From Chloroflexota bacterium (GTDB lineage: Bacteria > Chloroflexota > Anaerolineae > CG2-30-64-16): DNA of 64,000 nucleotides. Made by a program: the position numbers and the translations under genes. Shown piece after piece: positions 42,386 to 50,476 of the stretch (positions are counted from its first letter, which is position 1; each line of letters begins with the position of its first letter). Location of the stretch: positions 1-64,000 of the forward strand of contig JAPLHB010000102.1 in the NCBI GenBank assembly GCA_026389845.1. The letters are read 5' to 3'. The notes under the pieces are model-generated. The model did no database searches. It saw only the letters and a list, made by a program, of their open reading frames with translations, and was not told the origin of the DNA.

Positions 42386-44908
42386 ATGCCTGCAACCGAC
42401 ACCGATCGCCAGGCGCTCGACAGCGTCAAGAGCGATTACAAATATGGGTGGAGCCAGCCCGAAAGCTATGCGTTCAAGTCGCGCAAGGGGCTGGATCACG
42501 ACATCGTCGAGCAGATCAGCCAGATGAAGCACGAGCCGGATTGGATGCGCCAGCTCCGGCACGAGGCGCTCGACATCTTCTTGTCCAAGCCGATCCCGAC
42601 CTGGGGCGCCGACCTGAGCGCGATTGACTACCAGGACATCTACTACTACATCAAGCCCGTCGAAGCCCAGGGCAAAAGCTGGGACGACGTGCCGGCCGAC
42701 ATCAAAGAGACCTTCGATAAGTTGGGGATCCCCGAGGCCGAGCGCAAGTTCCTGGCCGGAGCGGGCGCACAATATGAATCTGAAGCCGTGTACCATTCTC
42801 TCAAACAGGAGTGGGAGAAGCAGGGCGTCATCTTCGTAGACAGCGACAGCGGCCTGCGCGAGCACCCGGAGATCTACAAGGAGTATTTCGGCACCGTCGT
42901 GCCCTCCACCGACAATGTCTTTGCCGCGCTGAACACCGCGTGCTGGTCGGGTGGGTCGTTCGTCTACGTGCCGAAAGGAGTGCATCTCGACATCCCCCTC
43001 CAGGCCTACTTCCGCATCAATGCGCAGAGCATGGGGCAGTTCGAGCGCACGCTGATCATCGTGGATGAGGGCGCCAGTGTACATTATGTGGAGGGGTGCT
43101 TTCTCGCCGGGGCGCGCGTCCGCACGCGCGGTGGCGAGAAGGCGATCGAACAGATACAAGTGGGCGACGAGGTGCTGACACACCGCGGCCGCTACCGCAA
43201 GGTCTATCACACGATGCAGCGCCCCTATCAAGGTTCCGTCTATCGCGTGCGCTATTTCGGCGATAGTGCGCAAGAACTCCAAGTCACCGAAGAGCATCCG
43301 CTGCTGGTAGCTCGCCGCGAACAGGCGCACGAGCGAAACCGGCAGTTTGCGCCTGAATGGCTAACTGCGGCCGAGGTCAAGCCCAGCGACTATCTCGCCA
43401 TCCCCGTGCCTCGCGGCGAAGCCTCCAGCGACGACGCGCACCGGACGATTGTGCCGGTAGGACGTGGACGCCACGCGCCAGTCCAGCGCGAAGTCACTCT
43501 GCCGCTGGAACCAGATTTCTATCGTCTCCTGGGTTACTATTATGCCGAGGGGCACGTGGACAACGAGCACTATCTCACCTTCTCGTTCAACGTGGCAGAG
43601 ACAGAGTATCTCGAAGATGTAAAGGAACTGTTTGGGCGCTACTTCGGCCTGACACCCACAGAGAACAAGCCGCGCCAGAACGGGCAGACACTTGTTTTCG
43701 CTTCAACCCAAGTTGCGCGTGCCTTTGCCAATGAATTCGGCTCAACGGTGTACGACAAACACGTGCCGGAGTGGGTGCGGAACGCCTCGACCGAACACCT
43801 GGCTCAATTGGTGCGTGGAATGTGGTGTGGCGACGGCAGTTATGATCCCAAGAAGAACATGTTCCGGTTCAACACGGTATCGCGCGATTTCGCGTACACA
43901 TTTCGCGATGCGCTGCTTCGGCTTGGGATTGCCGCATCGGTGAACCTCCAGCCGCGCGAGGAGCCACGCAAAGACATCTACGCAGTGGTGATTTCATCGC
44001 CGTGGAACGCCAAATTCGGCGCTATTGTCGGTTGCCCGGCACCGAACGGCAGCCAAAGCGGCTCGCCATTCTACCTCGACGAGCAGTATCTCTACGTCCC
44101 CATTCGCGCCATTGAGATCGAAAATCGCGCGACTACCGTCTACAATTTCTCGGTCGAGGAGGATGAGTCATACGTTGGCGAGGGAGTCGTCTCGCACAAC
44201 TGCACCGCACCTACCTATTCCAACGACTCGCTGCACTCCGGCGTCATCGAAATCATCGTGCGCAAAGGCGCGCGCTGCCGCTACACCACCATCCAGAACT
44301 GGTCCACCAACGTCTACAACCTAGTGACGCAACGATCGCTGGTCTACGAAGGCGGAACGATGGAGTGGGTTGATGCCAACATGGGATCCAAGATCACCAT
44401 GAAATACCCCAGTATCTATATGCTGGGCGACGGCGCACACGGGCAAATCCTCTCGATGGCGTTCGCTGGCCCCGGCCAACACCTGGACACCGGCGGCAAG
44501 CTGGTGCATGCTGCGCCGAACACATCCAGCCAACTCATCTCCAAATCCATCAGCAAGGGCGGCGGCCGCGCGAGCTACCGCGGCCTGCTGAAGGTCAGCA
44601 AGGGCGCACACGGAGCCAAGTCGAACGTGGTCTGCGACGCCCTGCTGTTGGACGAGCGCAGTCGCTCCGACACCTATCCGTACATCGAGATTGACGAGGA
44701 CGATATCACCGTCGGCCACGAGGCATCGGTCAGCAAGATCGGCGAAGAGCAACTTTTCTATCTCCAGAGCCGCGGCTTGGCGGAAAATGAAGCCAGCGCC
44801 ATGATCGTCGCCGGCTTCATCGAGCCGATGGTCAAGGAGCTGCCGATGGAGTATGCGGTGGAGTTGAATCGGCTGATCCAGTTGCAAATGGAAGGGTCGG
44901 TTGGGTAA
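42386..44908 (+). CDS. sufB: Fe-S cluster assembly protein SufB, interrupted by an intein
   Basis: The 840-residue product is a 472-residue SufB (residues 1-237 and 606-840) with a 368-residue intein between them. SufB blocks: FVYVPKGVHLDIPLQAYFRI, VHYVEG before the intein and CTAPTYSNDSLHSGVIEI after it, then SKSISKGGGRASYRGLLKV and VGHEASVSKIGEEQLFYLQSRG. SufB is the scaffold on which the cluster is built; the Cys606 at the splice junction belongs to the conserved C-T-A-P motif, so splicing is needed for function. sufD follows after 11 bases. Confidence 0.96.
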   Translation: MPATDTDRQALDSVKSDYKYGWSQPESYAFKSRKGLDHDIVEQISQMKHEPDWMRQLRHEALDIFLSKPIPTWGADLSAIDYQDIYYYIKPVEAQGKSWDDVPADIKETFDKLGIPEAERKFLAGAGAQYESEAVYHSLKQEWEKQGVIFVDSDSGLREHPEIYKEYFGTVVPSTDNVFAALNTACWSGGSFVYVPKGVHLDIPLQAYFRINAQSMGQFERTLIIVDEGASVHYVEGCFLAGARVRTRGGEKAIEQIQVGDEVLTHRGRYRKVYHTMQRPYQGSVYRVRYFGDSAQELQVTEEHPLLVARREQAHERNRQFAPEWLTAAEVKPSDYLAIPVPRGEASSDDAHRTIVPVGRGRHAPVQREVTLPLEPDFYRLLGYYYAEGHVDNEHYLTFSFNVAETEYLEDVKELFGRYFGLTPTENKPRQNGQTLVFASTQVARAFANEFGSTVYDKHVPEWVRNASTEHLAQLVRGMWCGDGSYDPKKNMFRFNTVSRDFAYTFRDALLRLGIAASVNLQPREEPRKDIYAVVISSPWNAKFGAIVGCPAPNGSQSGSPFYLDEQYLYVPIRAIEIENRATTVYNFSVEEDESYVGEGVVSHNCTAPTYSNDSLHSGVIEIIVRKGARCRYTTIQNWSTNVYNLVTQRSLVYEGGTMEWVDANMGSKITMKYPSIYMLGDGAHGQILSMAFAGPGQHLDTGGKLVHAAPNTSSQLISKSISKGGGRASYRGLLKVSKGAHGAKSNVVCDALLLDERSRSDTYPYIEIDEDDITVGHEASVSKIGEEQLFYLQSRGLAENEASAMIVAGFIEPMVKELPMEYAVELNRLIQLQMEGSVG
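43097..44200 (+). other. Intein with LAGLIDADG homing endonuclease in sufB
   Basis: The intein runs from Cys238 to Asn605 of the precursor. Block A is CFLAGARVRTRGGEKAIEQI, block B contains TEEHPLLVARR (the T-x-x-H motif), and the C-terminal splicing blocks are VYNFSVEEDESYVGEGVVSH-N with His-Asn before the +1 Cys. The endonuclease blocks are FYRLLGYYYAEGHVD and LVRGMWCGDGSYDPK, both with the acidic residue of LAGLIDADG motifs, so homing activity may be intact. The insertion site in the EG/CTAP motif is the one used by mycobacterial SufB inteins. Confidence 0.95.
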
Positions 44909-44919
44909 GGGTAACGACT

Positions 44920-46290
44920 ATGATGACACAAACACTTAGCACAAGCACCGTTTCACCCGTCGAAGCCCTCTCTCAGGTCAGGGGCGAGCCGACCTGGATG
45001 CTCGATTTGCGGTTGAAGGCGTGGCGGTTTTACGAAGAAATGCCCTGGCCCACGGGCAATGAAGAGACGTGGCGCCGAACGAAGCTGACCGGCTTCAAAC
45101 TGGAGGATTACGTACCTTTCGCCGGAGGAACTGAAGTAGAGCCTGTGCGCAGCCTCCTTTCAGGATCAGGCGGTCAACCCGCTAAAGCCTCTACTCCAGA
45201 CCGTTTCGCGATCCTGCCGGCCGAGGTCGAGAAGAGCCTATCCGAGATCGAAAGCGTCGGTGATCTGGCAATCGTGGACGGGTTGACGGTTCGATACAGC
45301 CTGGACCCGGCCCTGGCAGCCCGCGGCGTGATCTTCACCGACCTGGACACCGCCTGCCGCACCTACCCGGAGTTGGTGCAGAAGCATTTCAACAGCGCCG
45401 TCGCCACCGACGAAAACAAGTTCAGCGCGCTGCACTATGCGCTCTGGAACAGCGGCACGTTTGTTTATGTGCCCCGCAATGTGACCGTTGACAAGCCGCT
45501 CCAGGCCGTCATCGGCCAGAGCGCGGGCAAGCTGGCGGGGATGCACCACACGCTGGTCGTCACCGAAGAAGGCGCGGCGGTCACGCTGGTGGAGGACTTC
45601 GTGGGCGCGGACGGCGGCATGACCAACAGCGTCGTCGAGTTGTTGCCCGGCGTCAACAGCCAGGTGCACTATCTGCACCTGCAAAACCTGGCCGACACCG
45701 CGTGGAACTTCAGCACGCAGCGGATGCTGCTCACCCGCGATAGCCTGCTGCGCTACTTCATCGGCTCGTGGGGCAGCCGGTTGAGCAAGAACTGGATCAA
45801 CATGGAGCTAAACGGGCCAGGCAGTCACGGCGAGTTGCTGGGGCTTTACTTCCCCGGCGGCCGGCAGCATCTCGACCACCACACGAACCAGTTGCACAAA
45901 TCGCCGCACGCCACCAGCGACCTGCTCTTCAAGGGCGCGCTCAAGGATCGGGCGCGGTCGGTCTACCAGGGCTACGTCAAGGTCTACCCGCAGGCGCAGA
46001 AGACCAACGCCTACCAGGCCAACCGCAACCTGATGTTGAGCAAAACGGCCCGCGCCGACAGCATCCCCGGTCTGGAGATCGAAGCCGACGACGTCCGCTG
46101 CACCCACGGCGCCACCGCGGGCCAGATTCCCGAAGAGTACATCTTCTATCTGATGGCCCGCGGCATTGACCGCGGCAACGCCGAGCGCATGATCGTCCAG
46201 GGCTTCTTGGAGGAAGTGATTGACCGGATCCCGGTGGAAGGAGTGCGGAGCAAGTTGGAGACGGAGATCGCGCGGAAGTTGGGGTTGTAG
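44920..46290 (+). CDS. sufD: Fe-S cluster assembly protein SufD
   Basis: The 456-residue protein is the SufB paralogue: WRRTKLTGFKLEDYVPF near residue 50, NSGTFVYVPRNVTVDKPLQA, HHTNQLHKSPHATSDLLFKG with the conserved His, and THGATAGQIPEEYIFYLMARG. It joins the SufBC2D scaffold. About residues 71-94 (VEPVRSLLSGSGGQPAKAST) come from a family I inverted repeat and lie in the N-terminal helical region. The TAG stop is the first unit of a heptamer array. Confidence 0.95.
   Translation: MMTQTLSTSTVSPVEALSQVRGEPTWMLDLRLKAWRFYEEMPWPTGNEETWRRTKLTGFKLEDYVPFAGGTEVEPVRSLLSGSGGQPAKASTPDRFAILPAEVEKSLSEIESVGDLAIVDGLTVRYSLDPALAARGVIFTDLDTACRTYPELVQKHFNSAVATDENKFSALHYALWNSGTFVYVPRNVTVDKPLQAVIGQSAGKLAGMHHTLVVTEEGAAVTLVEDFVGADGGMTNSVVELLPGVNSQVHYLHLQNLADTAWNFSTQRMLLTRDSLLRYFIGSWGSRLSKNWINMELNGPGSHGELLGLYFPGGRQHLDHHTNQLHKSPHATSDLLFKGALKDRARSVYQGYVKVYPQAQKTNAYQANRNLMLSKTARADSIPGLEIEADDVRCTHGATAGQIPEEYIFYLMARGIDRGNAERMIVQGFLEEVIDRIPVEGVRSKLETEIARKLGL
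45131..45199. repeat. Family I inverted repeat inside sufD
   Basis: Left CTGAAGTAGAGCC, right GCTAAAGCCTCTACTCCAG, with GGCGGTCAACCCGC in between. In frame. The other copy is in the RNase gene at 12744-12808, sharing GCTAAAGCCTC. Confidence 0.7.
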
Positions 46291-46366
46291 GGATTAGGGA
46301 TTAGGGATTAGGGATTAGGGATTAGGGACTAGGAGCCAGTTACCTAGTCCCTAGTCCCTAGTCCCC
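46288..46366. repeat. Heptamer array (TAGGGAT x6) with complementary right arm
   Basis: Left arm 46288-46334: six TAGGGAT units and TAGGGAC, the first being the sufD stop codon. Right arm 46341-46366: CTAGTCC units. It can fold into a long hairpin between sufD and sufU. The unit is seven bases, so it is not a telomere repeat. Related to 10145-10242. Confidence 0.92.
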
Positions 46367-46421
46367 CCTCTTTGCATACCCACCCCATTCGCGCTATACT
46401 TCCCGCCGCGAAAGGCCATCC

Positions 46422-46802
46422 ATGGATCGCCAATCTCAAATAGACTTCATCCTGGATCACTACGAAAACCCGCGGCACTACGGCGCGTTAGCAGATGCCT
46501 CGGCGACCGCCCAGGGCGTCAACCCAGGCTGCGGCGACGTGGTGACGATCTACCTGAAGGCCGACGGCGGCGGCCGGATCGCGGCGATCTCGTTTGAAGG
46601 TGAAGGCTGCACCATCAGCCAGGCGGGCGCGTCCATCGTGACCGAGATGTTCACCGGCAAGACGTTAGCTGACGTGGAAAACACGTCGGCTGAGGCAATC
46701 CTGGACTTGCTAGGGCGAGAGATCGCGGCTACACGGCTCAAATGCGCGACGTTGGGGTTGAATACAACGAAAGAGGCAGTGAGACGGCTGCGGAACGGTT
46801 GA
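46422..46802 (+). CDS. SufU-like Fe-S/zinc scaffold protein, paralogue 1
   Basis: The 126-residue protein keeps the SufU zinc ligands Cys37, Asp39 (PGCGDV), Cys63 (GEGCTIS) and Cys108 (RLKCATLG). SufU accepts sulfur from SufS. At only 126 residues it lacks the insertion of Bacillus SufU. A second member is encoded 2.3 kb downstream (49132-49506), so one may serve a different role. It follows sufD through a hairpin array and precedes a toxin-antitoxin pair. Confidence 0.88.
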   Translation: MDRQSQIDFILDHYENPRHYGALADASATAQGVNPGCGDVVTIYLKADGGGRIAAISFEGEGCTISQAGASIVTEMFTGKTLADVENTSAEAILDLLGREIAATRLKCATLGLNTTKEAVRRLRNG

Positions 46803-46854
46803 TCGTTGGGCTATGGCTGGCATTGGATCAAGTCAGCAAGCAGGGAGGCACATT

Positions 46855-47172
46855 ATGACCTGGGCCGTTGTTAGAGGTCAATACAAAGGCGGCATGATCA
46901 AACCGTTAGAAAAGATGCTTGGGCGAGATGGGGCAGAAGTTTTGATTCTTTTCCCGGAGTACCCTGCTCGGGTTGAAGCCCCCGGCGCGTGGGAACAGAT
47001 CGAGCAAGCCATCGCCAGGGAAATGCCCGACCTCGCTACCATGTCGGCCGAAGCACGGCAGACCGAGTTCGATCGGCTATCGGAGAAAGCCGCTGAGAAC
47101 ATGCCGTATCGAACGCTAGAAGAGTTCGAGCAGGCCATGCGAGGCGACGACTATGGTCTTGTTAGATACTAA
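46855..47172 (+). CDS. Antitoxin-like small protein (DUF104/AF2212-like)
   Basis: The 105-residue protein begins MTWAVVRGQYKGGMIKPLEK, then GAEVLILFPEY, similar to the AbrB-like N-terminus of DUF104 antitoxins, with a helical acidic C-terminus. GGGAGG precedes the ATG. It overlaps the PIN toxin by 20 bases, the order and coupling expected of a VapBC-like pair. It sits inside the suf operon, between sufU and sufS, on the same strand. Confidence 0.7.
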   Translation: MTWAVVRGQYKGGMIKPLEKMLGRDGAEVLILFPEYPARVEAPGAWEQIEQAIAREMPDLATMSAEARQTEFDRLSEKAAENMPYRTLEEFEQAMRGDDYGLVRY

Positions 47173-47608
47173 CATCTTCGTCATTGACCGCTTCTTCCCG
47201 CGAGACGAGAATTATGCGACAAACCGGGCTTTCCTCATCCGGTCGCGGAAGATAGACTGCGGTTTTTCGATCTTCTCCCTGTTCGAATTGTGCGGGATAG
47301 CCTCGTTCAACCTGTCACCAGTAGAACTCAGACGCTGGAGCTATGACTTCCGTAGAATTTATGGGGTCAAAGTTCTGGAGCCGCTGGGGTTATCCAAGAC
47401 ATCCGCCGCGGAGTGGTTCGCGCATTTCAGCCGAAGTATGTTCAACCTGTTCGAGCGCAAAATGTCTTGGGGCGACGCCGTCCTTCTCCAGACGGCGGAA
47501 GACTACGACGCAGAAACTATCCTGACCTGGAACAAGAAACACTTCGAGGGGCGGACCGCCATCAAAATACTCACTCCCGCTGAATACTTGAGCGAGCATG
47601 GGACTTGA
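47153..47608 (+). CDS. PIN-domain ribonuclease toxin (VapC-like)
   Basis: The 151-residue protein has PIN motifs: LLDTNIFVIDRFF (first Asp), IFSLFELCG (Glu), MSWGDAVLLQTAEDYDAETILTWNKKHFEG (last acidic cluster). All four acidic positions appear present. VapC toxins cut tRNA or rRNA. Its ATG lies within the 3' end of the antitoxin gene. The 131 bases after it contain a GCAATCT-type heptamer array. Confidence 0.85.
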   Translation: MVLLDTNIFVIDRFFPRDENYATNRAFLIRSRKIDCGFSIFSLFELCGIASFNLSPVELRRWSYDFRRIYGVKVLEPLGLSKTSAAEWFAHFSRSMFNLFERKMSWGDAVLLQTAEDYDAETILTWNKKHFEGRTAIKILTPAEYLSEHGT

Positions 47609-47695
47609 TGGAGATCGAAGCGGCCCGCCAGACGTTGCTACCGTTTATCGGCGGAATATCGGCGCAATAACGTCGGACATCTGCGCCAGGGTTTC

Positions 47696-47783
47696 GCAAT
47701 CCGCAATCTGAAATCTACAATCTGCCATGAGGTGCGGTCATGCCCACAGCAACCATGACCCCAATACCCAATACCCAATACCT
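47696..47783. repeat. Heptamer units around the sufS start (GCAATCT, CCAATAC)
   Basis: 47696-47725 has GCAATCC, GCAATCT, GAAATCT, ACAATCT; 47760-47783 has three CCAATAC units that are already inside sufS, encoding PIPNTQYL. Confidence 0.75.
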
Positions 47784-49002
47784 GGACGTTACCGCCATTC
47801 GCGCCGACTTCCCGATCTTGCGCCGCCGCATCCACGACGTACCGCTGGTCTACCTGGACAACGCGGCCACCTCGCAGAAGCCGCAGAGCGTCATTGATGC
47901 GCAGACGCGGTACTACGAGGAGACCAACGCCAACGTCCACCGCGGGGTACACACACTCAGCGAGGAAGCGACGGCCCAATACGAGGGCGCGCGGGCGAAG
48001 GTGTCCAACTTCATCGGCGCGTGCTGCCCCAAGGAAGTGATCTGGACGCGCAACGCCACCGAGGCACTCAACCTGGTGGCGTATAGCTGGGGTCGCGCCA
48101 ACCTCAAGCGGGGCGACCGCGTCCTGCTCACCGAGATGGAGCATCACTCGAACCTGGTGCCGTGGCAGATTCTCTCGGCCGAGCTGAGCTTCGAGATCGC
48201 GTACGTGCGCGTGGCCGACGACGGCACGCTCATTCTGGACGATCTGCCCAAGCTGCTGACCTCACGCACCAAGCTCTTCTCTTTTACGGCCATGTCGAAC
48301 GTGGTCGGCACGGTCAATCCGGTGAAGGAGTTGACCGCCGCCGCGCACAAGGTGGGCGCAAAAGTGCTGGTGGACGGCGCGCAGAGCGTCCCGCACATGC
48401 CGGTGAACGTGCAGGAGCTGGACATTGACTTCATGGCGTTCTCCGGCCACAAGATGCTCGGCCCGACCGGCATCGGCGCGCTGTGGGGACGCCGCGAGCT
48501 GCTCAACGCGATGCCGCCGTTCATGGGCGGCGGCGACATGATCCGCGAGGTGCACCTGAGCGGGTTCAAGCCGAGCGAGTTACCGTGGAAGTTCGAGGCG
48601 GGCACCCCGGCCATCGCGCAGGCCATCGGCCTCGGCGCGGCCGTGGACTACCTGTCAAACGTCGGCATGGAGGCGATCCACCAGGCCGAGCGTGAGCTGA
48701 CCGCCTATGCCATGCAGCGCCTGCCCGAAGTCAAAGGGCTGCGCATCCTGGGGCCGGCGGCTGAAAAGCGCGGAGGGCTGGTCGCCTTCACGCTGGAGGC
48801 CGCGCACCCACACGACATCGCCGCGGTGCTGGACGGCTTCGGCATCGCCATCCGTGCGGGCCATCACTGCGCCCAGCCGCTCCACGAACGCTACCGCATC
48901 CCTGCCAGCGCCCGTGCCAGTTTCTACCTGTATAACACGAAGGAAGAAGTGGATTTGCTGGTAAAAGGGCTACACAAAGTGGTGGAGATGTTCACGTTTT
49001 AA
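47740..49002 (+). CDS. sufS: Cysteine desulfurase SufS
   Basis: A 420-residue group II NifS-like enzyme: YLDNAATSQKPQSVID (40-53), TRNATEALN, TEMEHHSNLVPWQ, the PLP lysine Lys238 in FSGHKMLGPTGIG and the persulfide Cys377 in IRAGHHCAQPLH. It extracts sulfur from cysteine and passes it to SufU. The N-terminal residues 8-15 are encoded by CCAATAC repeats; conserved sequence begins at residue 17 or so, so a later start is conceivable but no good one is visible. It follows the toxin gene and precedes sufU. Confidence 0.96.
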   Translation: MPTATMTPIPNTQYLDVTAIRADFPILRRRIHDVPLVYLDNAATSQKPQSVIDAQTRYYEETNANVHRGVHTLSEEATAQYEGARAKVSNFIGACCPKEVIWTRNATEALNLVAYSWGRANLKRGDRVLLTEMEHHSNLVPWQILSAELSFEIAYVRVADDGTLILDDLPKLLTSRTKLFSFTAMSNVVGTVNPVKELTAAAHKVGAKVLVDGAQSVPHMPVNVQELDIDFMAFSGHKMLGPTGIGALWGRRELLNAMPPFMGGGDMIREVHLSGFKPSELPWKFEAGTPAIAQAIGLGAAVDYLSNVGMEAIHQAERELTAYAMQRLPEVKGLRILGPAAEKRGGLVAFTLEAAHPHDIAAVLDGFGIAIRAGHHCAQPLHERYRIPASARASFYLYNTKEEVDLLVKGLHKVVEMFTF

Positions 49003-49061
49003 GAAACCAGGGGTTGAAACCGCCTGTCTGAAACCGAGAAGCGGCCTCAGCCGCTGCGGGT

Positions 49062-49080
49062 AGGCCCTGCGGGGCCTTTT
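49062..49080 (+). terminator. Terminator-like hairpin after sufS
   Basis: AGGCCC-TGCG-GGGCCT followed by TTTTC. The T-run is short, so it may attenuate and not stop transcription into sufU. The adjoining GCGGCCTCAGCCGC (49040-49053) is a second small hairpin. Confidence 0.5.
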
Positions 49081-49131
49081 CATCTTGAGCCGGTCGGATT
49101 CCATCCACCGGGCTCCCGCGCGAGACAGATC

Positions 49132-49506
49132 ATGGACCTATACGCCGAAGAAATCCTCGATCACTACAAACATCCGCGCCACTTCGGGCATCTCGATGAC
49201 CCGAGCCTGGTCTATCACGACCGCAACCCGCTGTGCGGCGACGAGATCACGCTGGAGTTGAAGATCGAGGACAACAAGATCGCCGACGTGGCCTTCACCG
49301 GTCATGGCTGCGCGGTCAGCCGCGCGGCCGCCTCGATGATGTCCGAAGAGATCATCGGCAAGTCGCTGGACGAGCTGCGGGGCTGGGACAAGGAAAATAT
49401 CACCGACCTGCTCGGCATCGAAGTCGGCCCCGTGCGGATCAAGTGCGCCCTCCTGCCGCTAAAGGCGCTGAAGGCGGCGGTGTGGGGGTTGGCCGACGAC
49501 GAATGA
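49132..49506 (+). CDS. sufU: SufU Fe-S cluster assembly sulfur-transfer protein
   Basis: A 124-residue SufU with zinc ligands Cys35, Asp37 (LCGDEIT), Cys60 (GHGCAVS) and Cys105 (RIKCALLP). It starts MDLYAEEILDHYKHPRHFGH, the classic SufU/IscU opening. As the gene directly after sufS it is the best candidate for the SufS partner. The TGA stop lies inside a heptamer-type array. Paralogue at 46422-46802. Confidence 0.94.
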   Translation: MDLYAEEILDHYKHPRHFGHLDDPSLVYHDRNPLCGDEITLELKIEDNKIADVAFTGHGCAVSRAAASMMSEEIIGKSLDELRGWDKENITDLLGIEVGPVRIKCALLPLKALKAAVWGLADDE

Positions 49507-49562
49507 CCAACGACGAAGGACGAACGACAAATGCGCTCGTCTTGGGTCTTTCGTCCTTCGTC
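49497..49562. repeat. Heptamer-type array (ACGAACG units) with complementary arm, sufU to Rieske gene
   Basis: Left arm ACGAATGACCAACGACGAAG plus GACGAACGAC; right arm TTTCGTCCTTCGTCC. The sufU stop lies in the first units and the Rieske ribosome-binding site (AGGAGA) follows the right arm. Confidence 0.8.
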
Positions 49563-49574
49563 CCAGGAGAAAAA

Positions 49575-49883
49575 ATGTCTGAGTTCATAAAAGTCGCCTG
49601 CGTCACCGACATCCCCCCCGGCGCAAGGAAGATCGTCGAGGTGGACGGCGTCGAGGTGGTGCTGGTCAACCTGGATGGGAAGTTTTACGCCATCGAAGAC
49701 GTCTGCACCCATGACGGCGGGCCGCTGGGCGAGGGAAAGCTGGATGGGCACGCGCTGATCTGTCCGCGACACGGCGCGCAATTCGACGTGCGCACCGGCG
49801 CGGCGCTCAAGATGCCCGCGGTAGACCCCGCGCCGACCTACGAGGTTAAGGTCGAGGGCGAGGATATCCTGATCGCGGCCTGA
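49575..49883 (+). CDS. Rieske [2Fe-2S] ferredoxin-like protein
   Basis: A 102-residue stand-alone Rieske domain: CTHDGGPLGEG (Cys-x-His) and ICPRHGAQFD (Cys-x-x-His). It resembles dioxygenase ferredoxins and NirD-like proteins. It may carry electrons for Fe-S assembly or for another oxidoreductase; Rieske proteins occur in suf operons of actinobacteria and Chloroflexota. AGGAGA precedes the ATG. Confidence 0.92.
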   Translation: MSEFIKVACVTDIPPGARKIVEVDGVEVVLVNLDGKFYAIEDVCTHDGGPLGEGKLDGHALICPRHGAQFDVRTGAALKMPAVDPAPTYEVKVEGEDILIAA

Positions 49884-49899
49884 AGCAGCAGCTCCACAT

Positions 49900-49974
49900 A
49901 AGGTCATTCTGAGCGGGTTGACCCCTGAACCTCCGCGACGGCGAGAATCCAGCGAAGAATCCGTCACGGCGTAC
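49900..49974. repeat. Partial family F repeat, copy 4
   Basis: AGGTCATTCTGAGCGGGTTG, GGCGAGAATCCAGCGAAGAA match the left half of the 160-186 bp family; the right terminal repeat is missing. Confidence 0.7.
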
Positions 49975-49992
49975 TGAAAAGTGAGAAGAGAA

Positions 49993-50400
49993 ATGTCGCT
50001 ATTGAACCGGCTCATGGGAAAAGAAGACGAAATCAAAACGAAGCCCGCCGCGCCCGCGCCGGACGTCGAGCGCCAGGAGCGTCAGACGCCGGCGCCAAGC
50101 GTCGAGGGCGTGTTCGAAGCGATCCGCAAGAACGTGTTCGACCCGGAAATCGGGCTGAATATCGTAGATTTGGGCTTGGTCTACGACGTTAAAGTCACAG
50201 ACGACAAGGTCGTGGACGTGGATATGACGCTCACCAGCCCCGGCTGCCCGGTTGGCCCGCAGATCATCCGCGGGGTGCAGACCTACGTCCACAACACCTA
50301 CCCCGATCTGGACGCGATCAACGTCCACATCGTCTGGACACCCATGTGGGGGCCGGAACGGATGACGCAGGAAGCGAAGGACCAGTTGGGGTTCTTTTGA
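49993..50400 (+). CDS. sufT: SufT-like DUF59/MIP18 Fe-S maturation protein
   Basis: The 135-residue protein has a DUF59 domain: EAIRKNVFDPEIGLNIVDLG (Asp-Pro-Glu motif), LVYDVKVTDDK and TLTSPGCPVGPQI with the conserved Cys. SufT aids maturation of Fe-S proteins. A low-complexity N-terminus of about 35 residues precedes the domain. It closes the suf cluster and ends at a hairpin array. Confidence 0.92.
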   Translation: MSLLNRLMGKEDEIKTKPAAPAPDVERQERQTPAPSVEGVFEAIRKNVFDPEIGLNIVDLGLVYDVKVTDDKVVDVDMTLTSPGCPVGPQIIRGVQTYVHNTYPDLDAINVHIVWTPMWGPERMTQEAKDQLGFF

Positions 50401-50464
50401 TAGGGATCAGGGAGCAGGAATCAGGGGTCAGACTGATTCCTGCCTCCTGACTCCTGACTCCTGC
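50401..50464. repeat. Heptamer array (GATCAGG / GACTCCT units) in two arms
   Basis: Left arm TAGGGATCAGGGAGCAGGAA and TCAGGGGTCAG, right arm CTGATTCCTGCCTCCTGACTCCTGACTCCTG in 7-base steps. Starts at the base after the sufT TGA and ends 12 bases before the DUF72 ATG. A strong long hairpin. Same units are in frame in gcvPB. Confidence 0.88.
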
Positions 50465-50476
50465 GTTGGAGGTCCC

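Noticed and set aside
46288-46334. Telomere-like TTAGGG repeats
   Set aside because: The unit is TAGGGAT (7 bases), not 6, and it is one of many heptamer arrays with different sequences.
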